The notes under the pieces are model-generated. The model ran no database searches and was not told the origin of the DNA. It was given only the letters and a program-made list of their open reading frames with translations. Source: Paralichthys olivaceus (Eukaryota; Chordata; Actinopteri; Pleuronectiformes; Paralichthyidae). Taken from it: 64,000 nt of DNA. This document shows positions 33,701 through 45,701 of the stretch, one piece after another. The stretch is taken from positions 3,260,001 through 3,324,000 of the forward strand of contig NC_091095.1 of NCBI RefSeq assembly GCF_024713975.1, written 5' to 3'. Position numbers and translations under genes: made by a program. The number at the start of each line of letters is the position of its first letter. The stretch's first letter is position 1.

Positions 33701-36332
33701 ACCTACATTCGATTCTTCACACTCTCAGCCTTATTTATGCCTCTCTCCTGCCTCCCCTCCATCCCCTGCTGTCGATTAGCACCTCCACACAGATTAGATC
33801 TGACCTCGTTTTCACAGAGCGACAAGATGGAATGAAACCTTCATTAGCAGTTTCTAAGTCTGCGTCTGTGTCTACTCTGGTAAACCATGAGACAAAAAAA
33901 AATGAGACAGAGCATCACATAATCAACTCAACCATCTTGAGAACTAATTAGCATTCACATGGGTGATGAACTGTTTTTCCGAGATTAACTGCAGAGTGCA
34001 AACACCAGAGAGACAAAGACAAAAAAAAACAAGCCTTTCAGTTAATGATTCGCTCCAAACATTATTTATCAGTGGTCAAGTTTAGGCTGCAAGTGTTTTG
34101 TTTAGTTTACTTTAAGGAAAGATCCTGGATTTGGTTTAAAATGTAAAGCGTTCACATTAACATTAAATAGTTTAATAATGTTCTTGTCACTTTCAGGATG
34201 TTGCTCTGCAAGATCAGATATCTTGGTTGGTAGGAAACTCACAACCTCAGAGTATTGTTTTACTAGAAAGTTCTAGAAAGTTCAGGAATCTGAGAGTAAA
34301 AGGTGTCAACCCTGGAGATTTCACTGTGACTTCTATTTTTTTTAGGACTTCATCAAAACATCAGCGTAGTGTGTGTGTGTGTGTCATGCAACCTGCATGT
34401 TTGTGCTCGTACGCTCATGAGAATGTTTTTTGCTGTGTGAGTAACAGTGTTGCATATGCACAGATGGACCATCCCCTCTGCTCGGCTCAGCTTAATTAGG
34501 TAAACAGCAGAAATGGAACGCTGGAAATAACATGTCAACGTGACACAGGCCCGCAGAAAAACATGCCCTTCCTTTGTGTTATTACAGCGGAGAGTACGTT
34601 AATCGATCACTCGTCTTGACTGATAAAGACAGAAAAACAGTTTCTCTGTGGGAGTATTTTGTGCAGATGTTTGTCTCCTACACGTAAGAGCCCTTTTCCC
34701 GCTCCTGGGAACAACAGTGTGTACGCACTGGAAAATATCCACAGAGAATGAAGGGTATTATCACTTATCACATGGTTGAGCTGAGAAAGAAAATACATCC
34801 GTAGAAGAAGAAGTTATCTGCTGCTGCCTGAAAATAAGTGTTAGGCTGGAGTATCAATCATGTTTTTCTTGTGTTTTGTTCTTGTTTTAGTTTCCTCCTT
34901 CCTCTCCGTCTGATTCATGCTGTTCTTTTCCAGATGGCCTCGCCGCCTTCCGGACATTTCTCAAGACGGAGTTCAGCGACGAGAACATCGAGTTTTGGAT
35001 GGCCTGCGAGGAGTACAAGAAAATCAAGAGCTCGACAAAGCTGGTGTCAAAAGCAAACAAGATCTTCATGGAGTTCATCGACGTTCAGGCACCAAGAGAG
35101 GTGTGTGTGTGTGTTGAGTATAAATGATTAGATATTACATTATTGTGATTTTCTTGTTTATTATTACAATGATAATGAAAGATACCAAGTTCAGGTTTTA
35201 CTTTCACATGATACATGACAGAACCAACATTTGGTCCAATCAGAGGAGAAGGTCTCAGTCTGGAACAAATGGATTTGTTCATTTCTGGTGTGAAATCACT
35301 TTTTGAATGGTTCAGACTAATCACAGGAAGTTGAGTCAATCTTGTCACCAATGAAATAATAAAAGAAGAAAAACTAGAATAGCACAAACCTTCGCCGAGG
35401 CTCACTTACTTATGTAATGAAGCTGCAGCAAATTGTGCACACAGTCAGACATCAGTCCCGTAAGTATCCATGATCTTTTTCATCTAGACATCGTGGAAGC
35501 TCCTTAAAACTCCGTATCTCACAATGTTTAATGTTGAGTAAGTGCTTCCTTGGCCCATTGCACATTATTCCTCCAATTTCCATCGTAATCCATTCTGTAG
35601 ATTTGTGTAACGCCACCAACTAAGAGATAATTAAACAAAGAAACCAAAGAATCCAAACGAAGAGACTTTGGGAAGTTGTAAAACTGAGAATCAGAGGAAA
35701 TATTTAGTTTTAAGTTTGTCAAATCAAAAGCCTTAATAATCATAATAATGAGTAAATAAACCCGGTGGAGGTAATGGAAATATTTTAATTGTGGTTAAAA
35801 GAAAACTATGATATGTCCATATATAGTTTTATTTTCCTGTGGTATAGTGTGATGATAAAACATCACACTAGCTCTACATCCCCTCTGATATCATATGAGC
35901 AGGTCCTTATCAGAAAAATGTATTTAAACAAGCAACCAATTTAATTAAGTCTGTTTTAATTAATTAAATTTCCACTCGCTCCTTTCCGTCTCGTCTAAAA
36001 TACGAACTCGTGGCTTCTTGAGAATCAACCTCAGCTCAGCTCAGAGTGAAGCAGATACAGGCACCGTTGTTATGTGTCACCGTCAGGATGTGAATTCACG
36101 TGAGCCGCCGCTGTCGTCGTCTCTTTATCTCTGGCAGGTAAACATTGACTTTCGCACCAGAGAAAAGACCAAGCAGAGCCTGGAGGACCCGTCCCCCAGC
36201 AGCCTCAACGAAGTCCAGGCCAAAGTCTACGGCCTCATGGAGAAAGACTCCTACCCTCGATTCCTCAGGTCCAAGATGTACCAGGAGATGGTGAACAGGG
36301 CCCACGCACAAGGCCAGCGGAGGTCGGTTTGA
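30613..36332 (+). CDS. rgs8: Regulator of G-protein signalling 8, 4 coding exons
   Basis: Seen: coding exons 30613-30713, 31903-31964, 34934-35100 and 36138-36332 join through GT-AG introns (phases 2, 1, 0) into 174 aa. Human RGS8 has 180. The N-terminus [18 protein letters not shown] closely matches the MRTRLGCLSHKSDSCSDF isoform of RGS8. The RGS domain spans about residues 47-165, with [27 protein letters not shown] and [13 protein letters not shown]. These keep the Glu-Asn, Asn and Leu/Asp/Arg positions that contact the switch regions of G-alpha. Known: RGS8 is an R4-subfamily GTPase-activating protein for Gi/o and Gq alpha, expressed strongly in brain. It acts at the inner plasma membrane and nucleus and speeds GIRK channel kinetics. 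The next gene downstream is another R4 RGS in the same orientation, as expected for the RGS8-RGS16 pair. The chosen ATG is the first in its exon, and the sequence just before it (AG at 30601-30602) suggests an upstream non-coding exon. Confidence 0.93.
31290..31600. other. Low-repeat segment in the first rgs8 coding intron, possible enhancer
   Basis: It contains an exact octamer ATTTGCAT at 31389-31396 (POU-factor type), several TTAAT/ATTAA cores and no recognisable repeat. A 93-codon open frame overlaps it without family similarity. Confidence 0.25.
31903..31964 (+). CDS. rgs8: rgs8 exon, start of RGS domain
   Basis: This 62-nt exon, with acceptor TCCACCAG|ACTG and donor CAAAT|GTAAGT, encodes [20 protein letters not shown]. 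Its length and phases equal those of the matching exon in the downstream RGS gene. Confidence 0.9.
32175..32545 (-). mobile_element. Interspersed element, copy 2 (inverted, in an rgs8 intron)
   Basis: Read on the minus strand, this matches the element at 2034-2462: CTGTTTGCCAGATCT, AACCAATGG, GGTTCACATCCAGATT and GGCCACATTTGCTATTTT recur in the same order. No clear target-site duplication is visible. The adjoining 32158-32174 (AACTAGAATAGCAC) begins another common repeat. Confidence 0.7.
34934..35100 (+). CDS. rgs8: rgs8 exon, RGS domain core
   Basis: This 167-nt exon, with acceptor CTTTTCCAG|ATGG and donor AGAGAG|GTGTGT, carries residues 55-110. These include the FSDENIEFW and APRE blocks at the G-alpha interface. 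It is the most conserved piece of the gene. Confidence 0.93.
35370..35605 (+). repeat. Degenerate teleost repeat fragment in an rgs8 intron
   Basis: It starts AACTAGAATAGCACAAACCT TCGCC-type sequence, as at 32158, and contains CTGCAGCAAATTGTGCAC and TTTCCATCGTAATCCATTC. It lies between the third and fourth rgs8 coding exons. Confidence 0.4.
36138..36332 (+). CDS. rgs8: rgs8 last coding exon
   Basis: This exon is 195 nt including the TGA stop, with acceptor CTCTGGCAG|GTA. It encodes [15 protein letters not shown] through [19 protein letters not shown] and a basic tail ending GQRRSV, like the QSQRRLS end of mammalian RGS8. Confidence 0.92.
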   Translation, partial: VNIDFRTREKTKQSLEDPSPSSLNEVQAKVYGLMEKDSYPRFLRSKMYQEMVNRAHAQGQRRSV

Positions 36333-39300
36333 ATCCCTCGACGACCACACAGGACGTAAAAAACTGGACCTATACTGTAAATCACTCATTAACCCTTTGA
36401 CATCATCTGTCAATACTGTGAATCTGCGATGGAAGGGGCGACACGCTCGACTGTTTCCTGTGTCCACAGCAGCTCCGTGCATGAAATCCCTCTAGATAAG
36501 ATGTGTCCGGGTGAACTGAGCGGTCGAGGGAAGAGGAGGAGATTTATTTATCGCTGGGTGATACGTCTGAAAATACTGTCGTAGTAAAAATATGCGATAA
36601 CGATATTTATTACAATGTATGATTTCAATGTTAAAAGTCACAAAAGCAAATGTTCAAATTAAATAGTCTTCGTACCAGATTACGAGAAGAAGATGTTTTT
36701 TTTTTCCTCAAAAGATGAATCCGTATTTTTCTTTGATGAATTAAAGCTTTTTATTTGCATACGTTAAAATATTCCTAAATGTTTTAATTCGGACTGTAAA
36801 ATAATCACAAAAATAAATTTTAGATTTTTTAATTTACACCTTTATCTTCTCCAGTGTGTATTTTTTCATTCGCATTGAATCAGGTCATTTCCATTGAAGT
36901 ATAATTATTTATATTATCCTCCATCCAAAAGATCGTACATCGAGATAATTATCGTTGTCGCTTTATCGCTCAGCAGCTCCTCCTCTCAGCTCTTTGTGAA
37001 ATAGACACCGTCGTGTTCAGGCGACTGCTCCTGTCGTGGTAGTTTGTGTTTACACTGAACAACAACGTTTTATATCTGAAACTGTGCCAAACTAGACTGC
37101 ACTTAGGTATTGATTATAGCTAGACTATATAATCCTGTGTACTGTAAACTCTTGCAGGTATTCTATGTGATATATAATGTGGAGTATAAGACTGGGTTGG
37201 ATTTGAAGTGTTTGCTTTCAATTCATTCAATTCAGGAAAATGAAATCGTGTGATGTATGTGTTAAACTTCTATATATATGCAGTGCATTGGACCAAAAAC
37301 ATCTTTTCAGTTCTGTTTTCTTCAAGCATCTTTTTTGAAACGACATTAATCTTTTTTAAATACGCATCAAGTTGAGCAGTCAGTGCTTCATTAAACTGCA
37401 AATGAAACTCTGGCTTCCCGAATTCAGTTTTTGGAGTGAATTGAAAGCACAGACGGTCCAGCCCCCATAGAATCTGTCAGAGTTACAAACTGTGTTGTGC
37501 AAATTCTCCTCAAATATTTCCAGCATGATGCAATTCACAGAATTAAACTTAGATATTCTTTGATTTGTACAGAATGACATGAAAATGACTGCAAAAAAAA
37601 AAAAAACTCGTGTGCTCCCCCCAGTATTTGCACTCCTTTATAATAAGCTAACTGAAAAGATTTCCTGGGGAGGTAAATGTTTTCTTTAGTGCATGTGTAC
37701 TGTGAAGGCCAAATATGTTTGTAATAGGACCGGCCGAACAACATATCACCCCAATATGGTATGTTACTGTGTTCCACATGAATGTAACCTCCCCCTCTAT
37801 ATTTTGCGATTAAACTGAAACTGCATCTACATGTTGTGCACTGCATGACTTTGCTGCTATAATACCAAAAGCGTATTAGAGCCATGAAAATGCATTCATC
37901 CACCGATTAGACAGGCGGATTAACCTTGATTCCATTTTTCGATTTTATAACAGCAATAAAACCAGACACACACACAAAAAAAAATCCTCAATCTGCGGTG
38001 AGTCAACGCTGTTATTTCAAAATATAATTAGAACAAAACGATGGAAGGGGAATAATAGAATAATTTGATCGCTTCGCAAACGGCAGATCATTTCTAGAAC
38101 TTCACATCCATTGATTTTGCAGCTGTTGTCGACGTGTGAGTCACTCAAGCTGTCCCACATCCCCCCCCCCCTGTCCTTCATCATCTATCTGGGCCAGCAG
38201 AAGACAAACGCACACTCTCTGTGGAGGTGACTCCACATCCAGCGTCGACTCATCGTAGAACGACGTTTGTGAAAGTGCAAATGACAGTAACGCAGGTCTG
38301 CATGAGTGAGTAGAGCATGAGTAGGTGCTGCTGTGTTTTAAATGAGATGGGTTGTCACCGCTCTGCAGCTGTAAATACACGGCTTTTCACATACAATGTT
38401 CATTTGGCTGGAAGGCAAACACATGCACGACTTTACAAACAGTCAAAGGGCCTCGTCCGCTCCTGTGTAAACCTCGGATTTCCGCAAAGAGGTTTTATTT
38501 TCGTCTTGGCCACAATGCAGCTGTCGAGCCTGAAAACTCAACCTCCTCCTCTCCAATGAAATCAAAGCAAAAGATAAGATTCATGAGATTTTTCATTGAC
38601 AGAAACGAGCATGAATACTGTAGCGATCATATCTGCTCCGTCTGTTTCCCTCCCTCCTCGGCTGCTCTTCAGTATCGCTCTGGATCCCTCCGCTCTCGTA
38701 ATCAATAGTAAACACAATACCCACAGTGCAGCGCTGCCATGACTATGGATCGTGGCGAGGATGCGGAGGACAGTTGATTTCTCCTCCTGTTCACACAGAC
38801 GGGAAAAACAACAAAACAAATTAAGACTGTCGGCTTTTCAAGAACCAAAAAACAGAACAGGATAATCATATCGGACACGGTCTCACATGACGCTGATGAT
38901 GAAAGATGTAAATGTGATGGTCAACTGCCCACAAATAAGCTTTACCTGGGCTCGTAGAGGATTTTGATTGGTCTTCTCACTCATTACATACTCAAAAGAT
39001 GAATGTATTGACAAATGAATCGTGCGTTATTTAGAAATACTTTAATACAACAACAGCTAAATAAGCAAATACGCAGAATACTGCTGTTGTGTAAGTAAAT
39101 ACATTATATTTTTACTTAAATAACAGATCATGGTAGTTTACATAAAATACAAACTGTACAAATATAAGAACTGAAACTTATATATTGTTTAATGAGAGAC
39201 AAGGAGAAAAATACATTTTCTTGATATTGTGTCTTTTGTTTTAATATAATACAGTTTGTCATTGTGGTCAGAATGTAAAGAGCAGCCTCTATAGGTATAA

Positions 39301-41239
39301 TGTTCATACCTCTATGCATCTCTTTGTATGTTGTACCCTGACTCTGTAAACCTTCATTGAGTACAGCGCAGGTTATTATTTTTAATCTCTGTGAATAACA
39401 TTACCTGCCATTCCCTCATATTGACAGAACTGAATGTTTGTTATGATCTCCACGGCAGCGGGTACATTAGAGCTGTGTGTGTGTGTGTGAGATGTTGACG
39501 AGAATCAGATATCAGTCCTCTTGTTGTCTGGATGTTTCACAACCGCAGCGCTGGAGAACCGCAGGATAAAAATAAAAAAAACAAAGCCATCCAGGGTGGA
39601 GTTAATGATTATCCCGGATTTCTCCGGGGCACGTTCTACTGGTAAAGGACCACCCACCCGTTTACCATCGAATTCGTGGCCGTGGAATCTGTTTGACCTC
39701 GTCTGCTCCGTCAGATACTCACACAGATACAGCTTTTAACAGCCCTGTTGATATTCTTTCTATGAAAGTATACTTCGTTCTAGTTTATAGCTCAGCACTG
39801 TAAAATGAATAATGGAACTAAGGGGCTTCTTCTCACAATTTAAACCAGAGAGACGTCCATTACTGACTTTAGAGACTGAACTCGCTGATCTCTATAAACA
39901 GATTATACATGTTATTCATTATCCCATAAGATCAAATCAAAGTTTGTGCTTGTCGACTGATGTTTGAAAAATAAAATGCTTTCGCGAGGGTTTGTGGGGC
40001 GCTTCGTCAAATACGGTTCTTAAATGTAAAACTGAATACACACAAAAAAAATGTTAAAAAGAAGAGGCAGCGACATGTAGGTCATAGAGAGAAGAAGAGA
40101 GGAAACGGAAACGTGTTTTCTACGACTGATGCTGTAGGATTTTAAACTCGACGTTTGCAGGGACGTTGAACATGTTAAAAAAGTTGTAGTCAGCCTGTAT
40201 AATGACATTAAAATGCAGAGCAGCTACATTGTTAACGTGATTAATATCCAACAGCATTGAACACCCTGGTTTCAGAACATACATCAACTTCAATGACATT
40301 ATGTCAAAGCAGCCACAACCATACGACGTGAGTTATCTACTTTAATTTCTACATTGTTCATAAAATACACAAAGTAAACTTATTATTATTATTAATTGAA
40401 ATCACATATTTTTATCTACTGATACTAAAGTACTCTAGTAAAATGAAAGTTTTTTTTGTTGTTAACTTTAACGTAAAATTGACAAGGTTGATAATGCAAG
40501 TTCTATTTCCATTCCTTTGTCGGACATTTAGCTCCGCACTACTACTGACTAATTGTTTAAATTACCTCCTCACCTTTAAAGCAAACCCTTGTTTATCACC
40601 ACACAGTCTGTGCACTTTTTGATTTCAGTCAAAACAGGACTTCGGCAGATTAAACTGCACAAACTGCGTCTTAACATTCAAAACTTTGTTTGTTTTCAAA
40701 GATATTTCTGGATATTTTGTAATTGATTGAAATTCTGCAGCTTTAGTTCCACAGACATGAAATCAAAAGAAGAAGACAGAGTCCTGATCTTAAAATGATT
40801 AAATAGTAAAAAAAACAAGACAGAGAGAATTAAAGCCACAGATTATCACTTTGAATCTCAGAGCAGTTTGCGTACTCCAGGCTCGGCTGATCCTTTGTGG
40901 AAACCGTCCCCTGGGACGAGTTATAGTCACAGTGTTGAAGTGGGAGTACACTCCAGTGGTTAATGTTTAACAGCCACAGTGAGCATCTGGTCCTGCCCCG
41001 GAGCAGCCTGCTCCCCCGCTCCCCAGAGGACAGTCAGAGAGATGAGCAACCTGAGGCTCCGACACACACAGCGAGACGCGTCCCCTCAGAGACCGTGTCA
41101 CAACTGTCCAAAGTCCAGAACTTTTTGTTCAAGTTGGGATTAAAGCGTATCTGCACGAATCGAAGATATGTAAATATCTGGCATCCCGATCCGTCTTTGA
41201 CTTTCATCGGCCTCATTTAAAGAGCTGCAGCAGTAACAT

Positions 41240-41455
41240 TACGTGATTACACAAAAACCACTGGACGGATTAGAAAAGACATTTTGGTGATGATCCGGAT
41301 CAAAGGGGCAGATCCAGGACTCTGTTAATTCACATTAGGGTGTTTTTCAACCTTTTTCGAAAATGTCTCATATTTAAAAATCCAGTTCAGGGGAATTTAA
41401 ATGTTGTTTCATAAGAGGACTGCTGGTCCTTGGTGGAGGTATGAGCTCTCCTCTA
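41240..41455 (+). repeat. Teleost interspersed repeat fragment (ACTGGACGGATT type), copy 1
   Basis: It contains ACAAAAACCACTGGACGGAT, GATCCGGATCAAAGGGGCAG and CTTGGTGGAGGTATGAGCTC. This block order is common in fish repeats and also seen in part at 51.5 kb. Confidence 0.5.
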
Positions 41456-42704
41456 GTTTAAAGTAATAGTTAGTTTGGCCCCATAATGGCCCACTTGCCT
41501 TAAACGGAGAAAAAGATGTAATAGAACAGTTTAAAAGACCTGTCTTAAAAATATATATTAATATCCATGATAAAAACAACAAGTGATAAATTGTGGGATT
41601 GCTTAAAGTGAGACTACAAGTTGCAAAAACTAAAATACCATGAAACATTAATAAAATATTTATAAATTTTCATGAAATTGATGATGGGTAATGATTGGAG
41701 AATGATCCGTATACTTGTAATGTTCAAGGTCGTTAACATCAGCAGATCATTTTTATTTTCTACAAAGAGTAAAATCAAGTTATTCCTGATTGATATAATG
41801 CTGTGAAATCAAATTATGTACGTAATATGTTAGATACTGACCAACATTAAATTCACTTAAATCAAACTGGGGAATATCCAGTATTAGATCACACAATAAT
41901 TCACATCTGAGCCAAAATGAGGTAAATCAACATCTATTTCTTATCACGGGCAAATCCAATGACAAACATTTCCCAGCAATTCATCCTTCTCGTTTAATGT
42001 TTCCACTCATTCATTTAAACTCTGCACTGAGTCACCACTCACCGAAGGACGTTCAGAAAAAAACCCAAAACAAAGAAGGAAAACAAACAAGTCGACGTTT
42101 TGCCGAGAACCATTAGAGCCACTTCCTGTGGCCTCGGCCTGCGGCGAGGATTTCATACCTCTTCTTCTATTTCACCACCTTCTCCTCTGACATGTACACA
42201 AACAAACAAGTGGACAGGAAACTCTGCGGCTTCACTCCAGGCATAGAGTCACAACCAGGCTGCAGGGAAGTTTTGTCTCCATTTAGTTTTTATCGACTCC
42301 ACAGTGACGGTGCACGCATGCATCAGCAGCACCCTGGAAGTTCACACACTAGACCTGCTCTGCTAACTTGTGTGTCATCTGAACAGCTGCTCGACGGATT
42401 TGTTCTGGAGCCTAATGTGCACGCTCTGGATCGTGCAAGTGATTTGCAAGCGGCATCGCAACAGAAGAGCAAATTTAACAGATGGTTAAAGCCTCGTGTG
42501 GAAACAAAGGAGCGCATGTTCTTCACGCTGGAGCACGCGAGGAGCTGAATTGTCCTCAGCACTAAATCTTTTTAGTTTGTGTGTTCATCATCAATAGAAA
42601 CACAATGAGCAAGATGCTCACACTGTTTGAAACCGTCTGCTCAACAGAAGCCTGACTCAGATTCTGACTCAGTGGGAAGACGGAGTGAACTACGAGACTT
42701 CAAG

Positions 42705-43005
42705 CTATTTCTCTCTACTAAAGATTGACCCACTTTAAACTATAATAAAAACTAGATGATAAGCAATTTTTATGAGGGTTATGAGGTTCAGCTTTTTTGG
42801 AAATGTGTTAGAGAAGTGTGTTTTCCACTTTACGATCAATTTGGAGGATGTAGTTTGTGACGCTTCGGAATTAGATTGCGGTCATTAGTTTACCTAACGA
42901 CCAAATGGAATTAAACAGCACAATTTGAAATGTCACAGCCTGTGCGCCAGCAGGAAAGTGTAAAAGACGTAGCCTGTAACTTTTGACCTAATTTCTCTGT
43001 GAGCA
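42705..43005 (+). repeat. Diverged direct repeat, copy 1
   Basis: It shares CTAAAG-TTGACCCA, TTTTAAACTATAATAAAAAC, GGAAATGT-TTAG-GAAGTGT, GTGTAGTTTGT and ACAGCACA-TTGAAA in the same order with 44636-44975. Identity is high in blocks but the spacing differs. Confidence 0.55.
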
Positions 43006-44014
43006 TATCCACGTTAGAAAAAAGACACAGACTTAACTGATTGATCGTCAACTTTCCAGACAGTTTGCACGGATGGCGATTTCTACCCCGAGCTGTTTTT
43101 TGCAAGGGAGGGGGCACTGTGCGGTACTAGATTCAGTCTATGGCTGCACGGGTCCTGGTTCACGGGCCTGAGGCTGGAGCTGGCCTCAGACATCAAGTTC
43201 ATGCAGGTTCATGAGAGGATGAATGGTGCTAGTGCTTGTTCCTCAGTAGTCAGAGCGATGATAGAAGGAGTAGTTGATTATGTTTGATTCAGCTCACCTC
43301 CATAACAACTAAATTTGGTTGTAACTCACATTATCAGCCCACCTCCGGGGAGTTTGTCTCTCAGCTGAACCCTGAACCCATTTAATTGAGTCATTCACTT
43401 TTGGGATTCAATCAAGAGGGTGGACGCAGGACGCACCTCAAAAGTACTAATATCCAAAAACTGAAATCGTAAGCAGTTTGCAGTAAATGAGCATGTGTCT
43501 GTGATCTCAACACATGTTTAGGGGATATGGTGATCGGTAGAATTCACTCCGCTGAGCTTTAAACCTTTGCTAGCTTTGAGCAGCATATGTGTTTTTTTTC
43601 GCATGCTTGAAAATATCACCTGAAATAACACACAAACTGAAAAAGTGTGCTTGAGCACTTGAGAGCATCTCTTTTGATTAATTCCATTTGATACAGGTAT
43701 TGTGCTCATAGGAGTAGTTTCTAAATCTGGTTCCAAAACTGCTGTGGATCTTTTGATACCGATAAAAGGACATTTCTCGAGCGTCTTGACCTACTTTCTG
43801 TTCTAATGGGAAACTCTCGACCACGGAAGTAAAGATGGCTTATAAAAGGTTTGCCGTAACATCAAATAACTTTCTCTCACAGCCTGTTGTCGGAGTTTTT
43901 GTCCCGAGCTGCTCCGCTCTCATGGGGACAAACTGAGGTATCAGGGACCCGATCAGATTTATTTGTCATTTTCTCTTTGCCTACAATTCCTCAAGGAGGT
44001 GCAGCATAACAGCA

Positions 44015-44037
44015 CCCCCCCCCCCCCCCCCCCCCCC
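44015..44037 (+). repeat. Poly(C) tract
   Basis: Twenty-three consecutive C. Shorter C tracts are at 38161-38171 and 46187-46199. Confidence 0.95.
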
Positions 44038-44635
44038 GAAGAGAGGATGATCTCCATTCTCGCCCTTCCCTTCCCGCAGCAGAATCCAGATGAGGGTGAA
44101 GTGCGGGAAGGAGCACGCTGAGATGAAGATGAGCTTTTTCCCCATCACAGCTGAGCCCAAATGAAACTGAAAGGTCGACAGTGGACGAGGAGAAAGGAAC
44201 GTCCGATTTCAGGTGCTTTGAGGTAAAATGTAAATAATATGAATTAGATTGTAGTCAGAGGGAAAGTAAGGCCCTGAGACCTGAGTGTCCTGAAATGACT
44301 CGAGCTTTGATTCTGAAGAAGGATGAAGCGAGCGAGGAGTGAGATGTGACCTTTTGTTTGAAAACTCACCGACAGGTAAATGTCATCGGGGTTGCCTGGC
44401 GACTCGCTTCCCTTCCACTATCCAATATTCTGCCTCGACACAATCAGGATTAATTGCTGATTTCTCTCGTTTCTGAGCCAAGAGATCGGTGATACAGAAA
44501 AGATTTTAAGATTTGCTCAAAAGCATTATAGATTTTGAGTTGTGTCTTTTTGTTCATGCTGTGTTGATCCCTCTTCTTTCTGACATCGACCGAGGGAAGG
44601 ACGACTGAACGCACTTAAAAAAGTCCCCAAGCTTT

Positions 44636-44975
44636 TTGCTTCTGCTAAAGCTTGACCCAGTTTTAAACTATAATAAAAACTAAATGACAGCAATACACCG
44701 TAAATATCAGCCCATCAATAAACTCAACACCCGTGAAGGTCGGACTCTTTCTGGAAATGTTTTAGCGAAGTGTTGATTCAACTTTTGCAATTATTTCTGG
44801 AGGGTGTAGTTTGTATTGAGGTCAGTGATGTTCAGTGAATGTTGTGACATTAGCGTTGTGTGCTTATCAAGGCGAACGTAGCAGAGGGAATTACACAGCA
44901 CAGCTTGAAACCAACGGTGCCTGTAGACTTTCATGAAGAGTTTCTATCCCTGACCCAATTTCTCAGTGACAAAAA
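44636..44975 (+). repeat. Diverged direct repeat, copy 2
   Basis: This is the second copy of the segment at 42705-43005, about 1.9 kb downstream in the same orientation. It could be a local duplication or two insertions of one repeat family. No coding sequence is involved. Confidence 0.55.
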
Positions 44976-45404
44976 AAACAACCAGGCCACGAACATCTCA
45001 AACCATCGTCTTCAAAATGGTCATAGTTACAACAAAATATGCAAATTCAAATACTTGATGTATTTTGAGTACAAGTTTCCAGTTTTATTCTCACGTGTGA
45101 CGCTGCTTTCATGTCTGAAAACGACCTAAGCTAACACCAGGTCAAGGAATGGAGAGTGTTCCACAAGAAGACAGGTCAGTTCAGCACTGAGGGAACATAG
45201 AGCTCATCATCAAACTGTGGATGAGCAAGTGTTTTGTGAATTTAGTTGCTAAGTTTAATTAAAAAAATATGTAAAAACCTGAATGGTTCACCTCTGGCTG
45301 CTGTGGTGAGAGCCCCGTGGTCGACTGCCACACAAACTAAGCCTCTTTCTACGACCGAATTCTAAGCGAAGACTCATGAGACAATTCCAGGAAAAACCCT
45401 TAAA

Positions 45405-45701
45405 TGTACCACAAATACAAAGAGAATCAACAGACGGTCTGTTCGCGTGACGCTTTAAACTTTTCCTCAAGGACTTTTTACACTCTAATCAGAGGGCGGC
45501 ACTGTGGTGCAGTGGTTAGCACACTCGCCTCACAGCAGGAAAGTTCAGTTTTCGAACTTTTACGTGCACGTCTGCCCCGTGTTCGCATGTTCTCCGGCGT
45601 CCTCTGACCGTCTGAGAACGTGCATCTCTCGTACGTACCACAAATATTTGGACATTCAAACAGTTCACCGGACGGTCTGTTCTCGTCATGCTTTAAACTT
45701 T
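45405..45701 (+). repeat. Pair of diverged direct repeats around the 45.5-kb repeat
   Basis: 45405-45464 and 45635-45701 share TGTACCACAAATA/CGTACCACAAATA, ACGGTCTGTTC and GCTTTAAACTTT in the same order. They could be a local duplication or ends of a longer element. Confidence 0.5.
45491..45610 (+). repeat. Short interspersed repeat (GGCGGCACTGTGGTGCAGTG type)
   Basis: GGCGGCACTGTGGTGCAGTG followed by GTTAGCACACTCGCCTCACA, and later GTTCGCATGTTCTCC, is a very common fish repeat. It lies between two related ~65-bp direct repeats (45405-45464 and 45635-45701). Confidence 0.65.
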
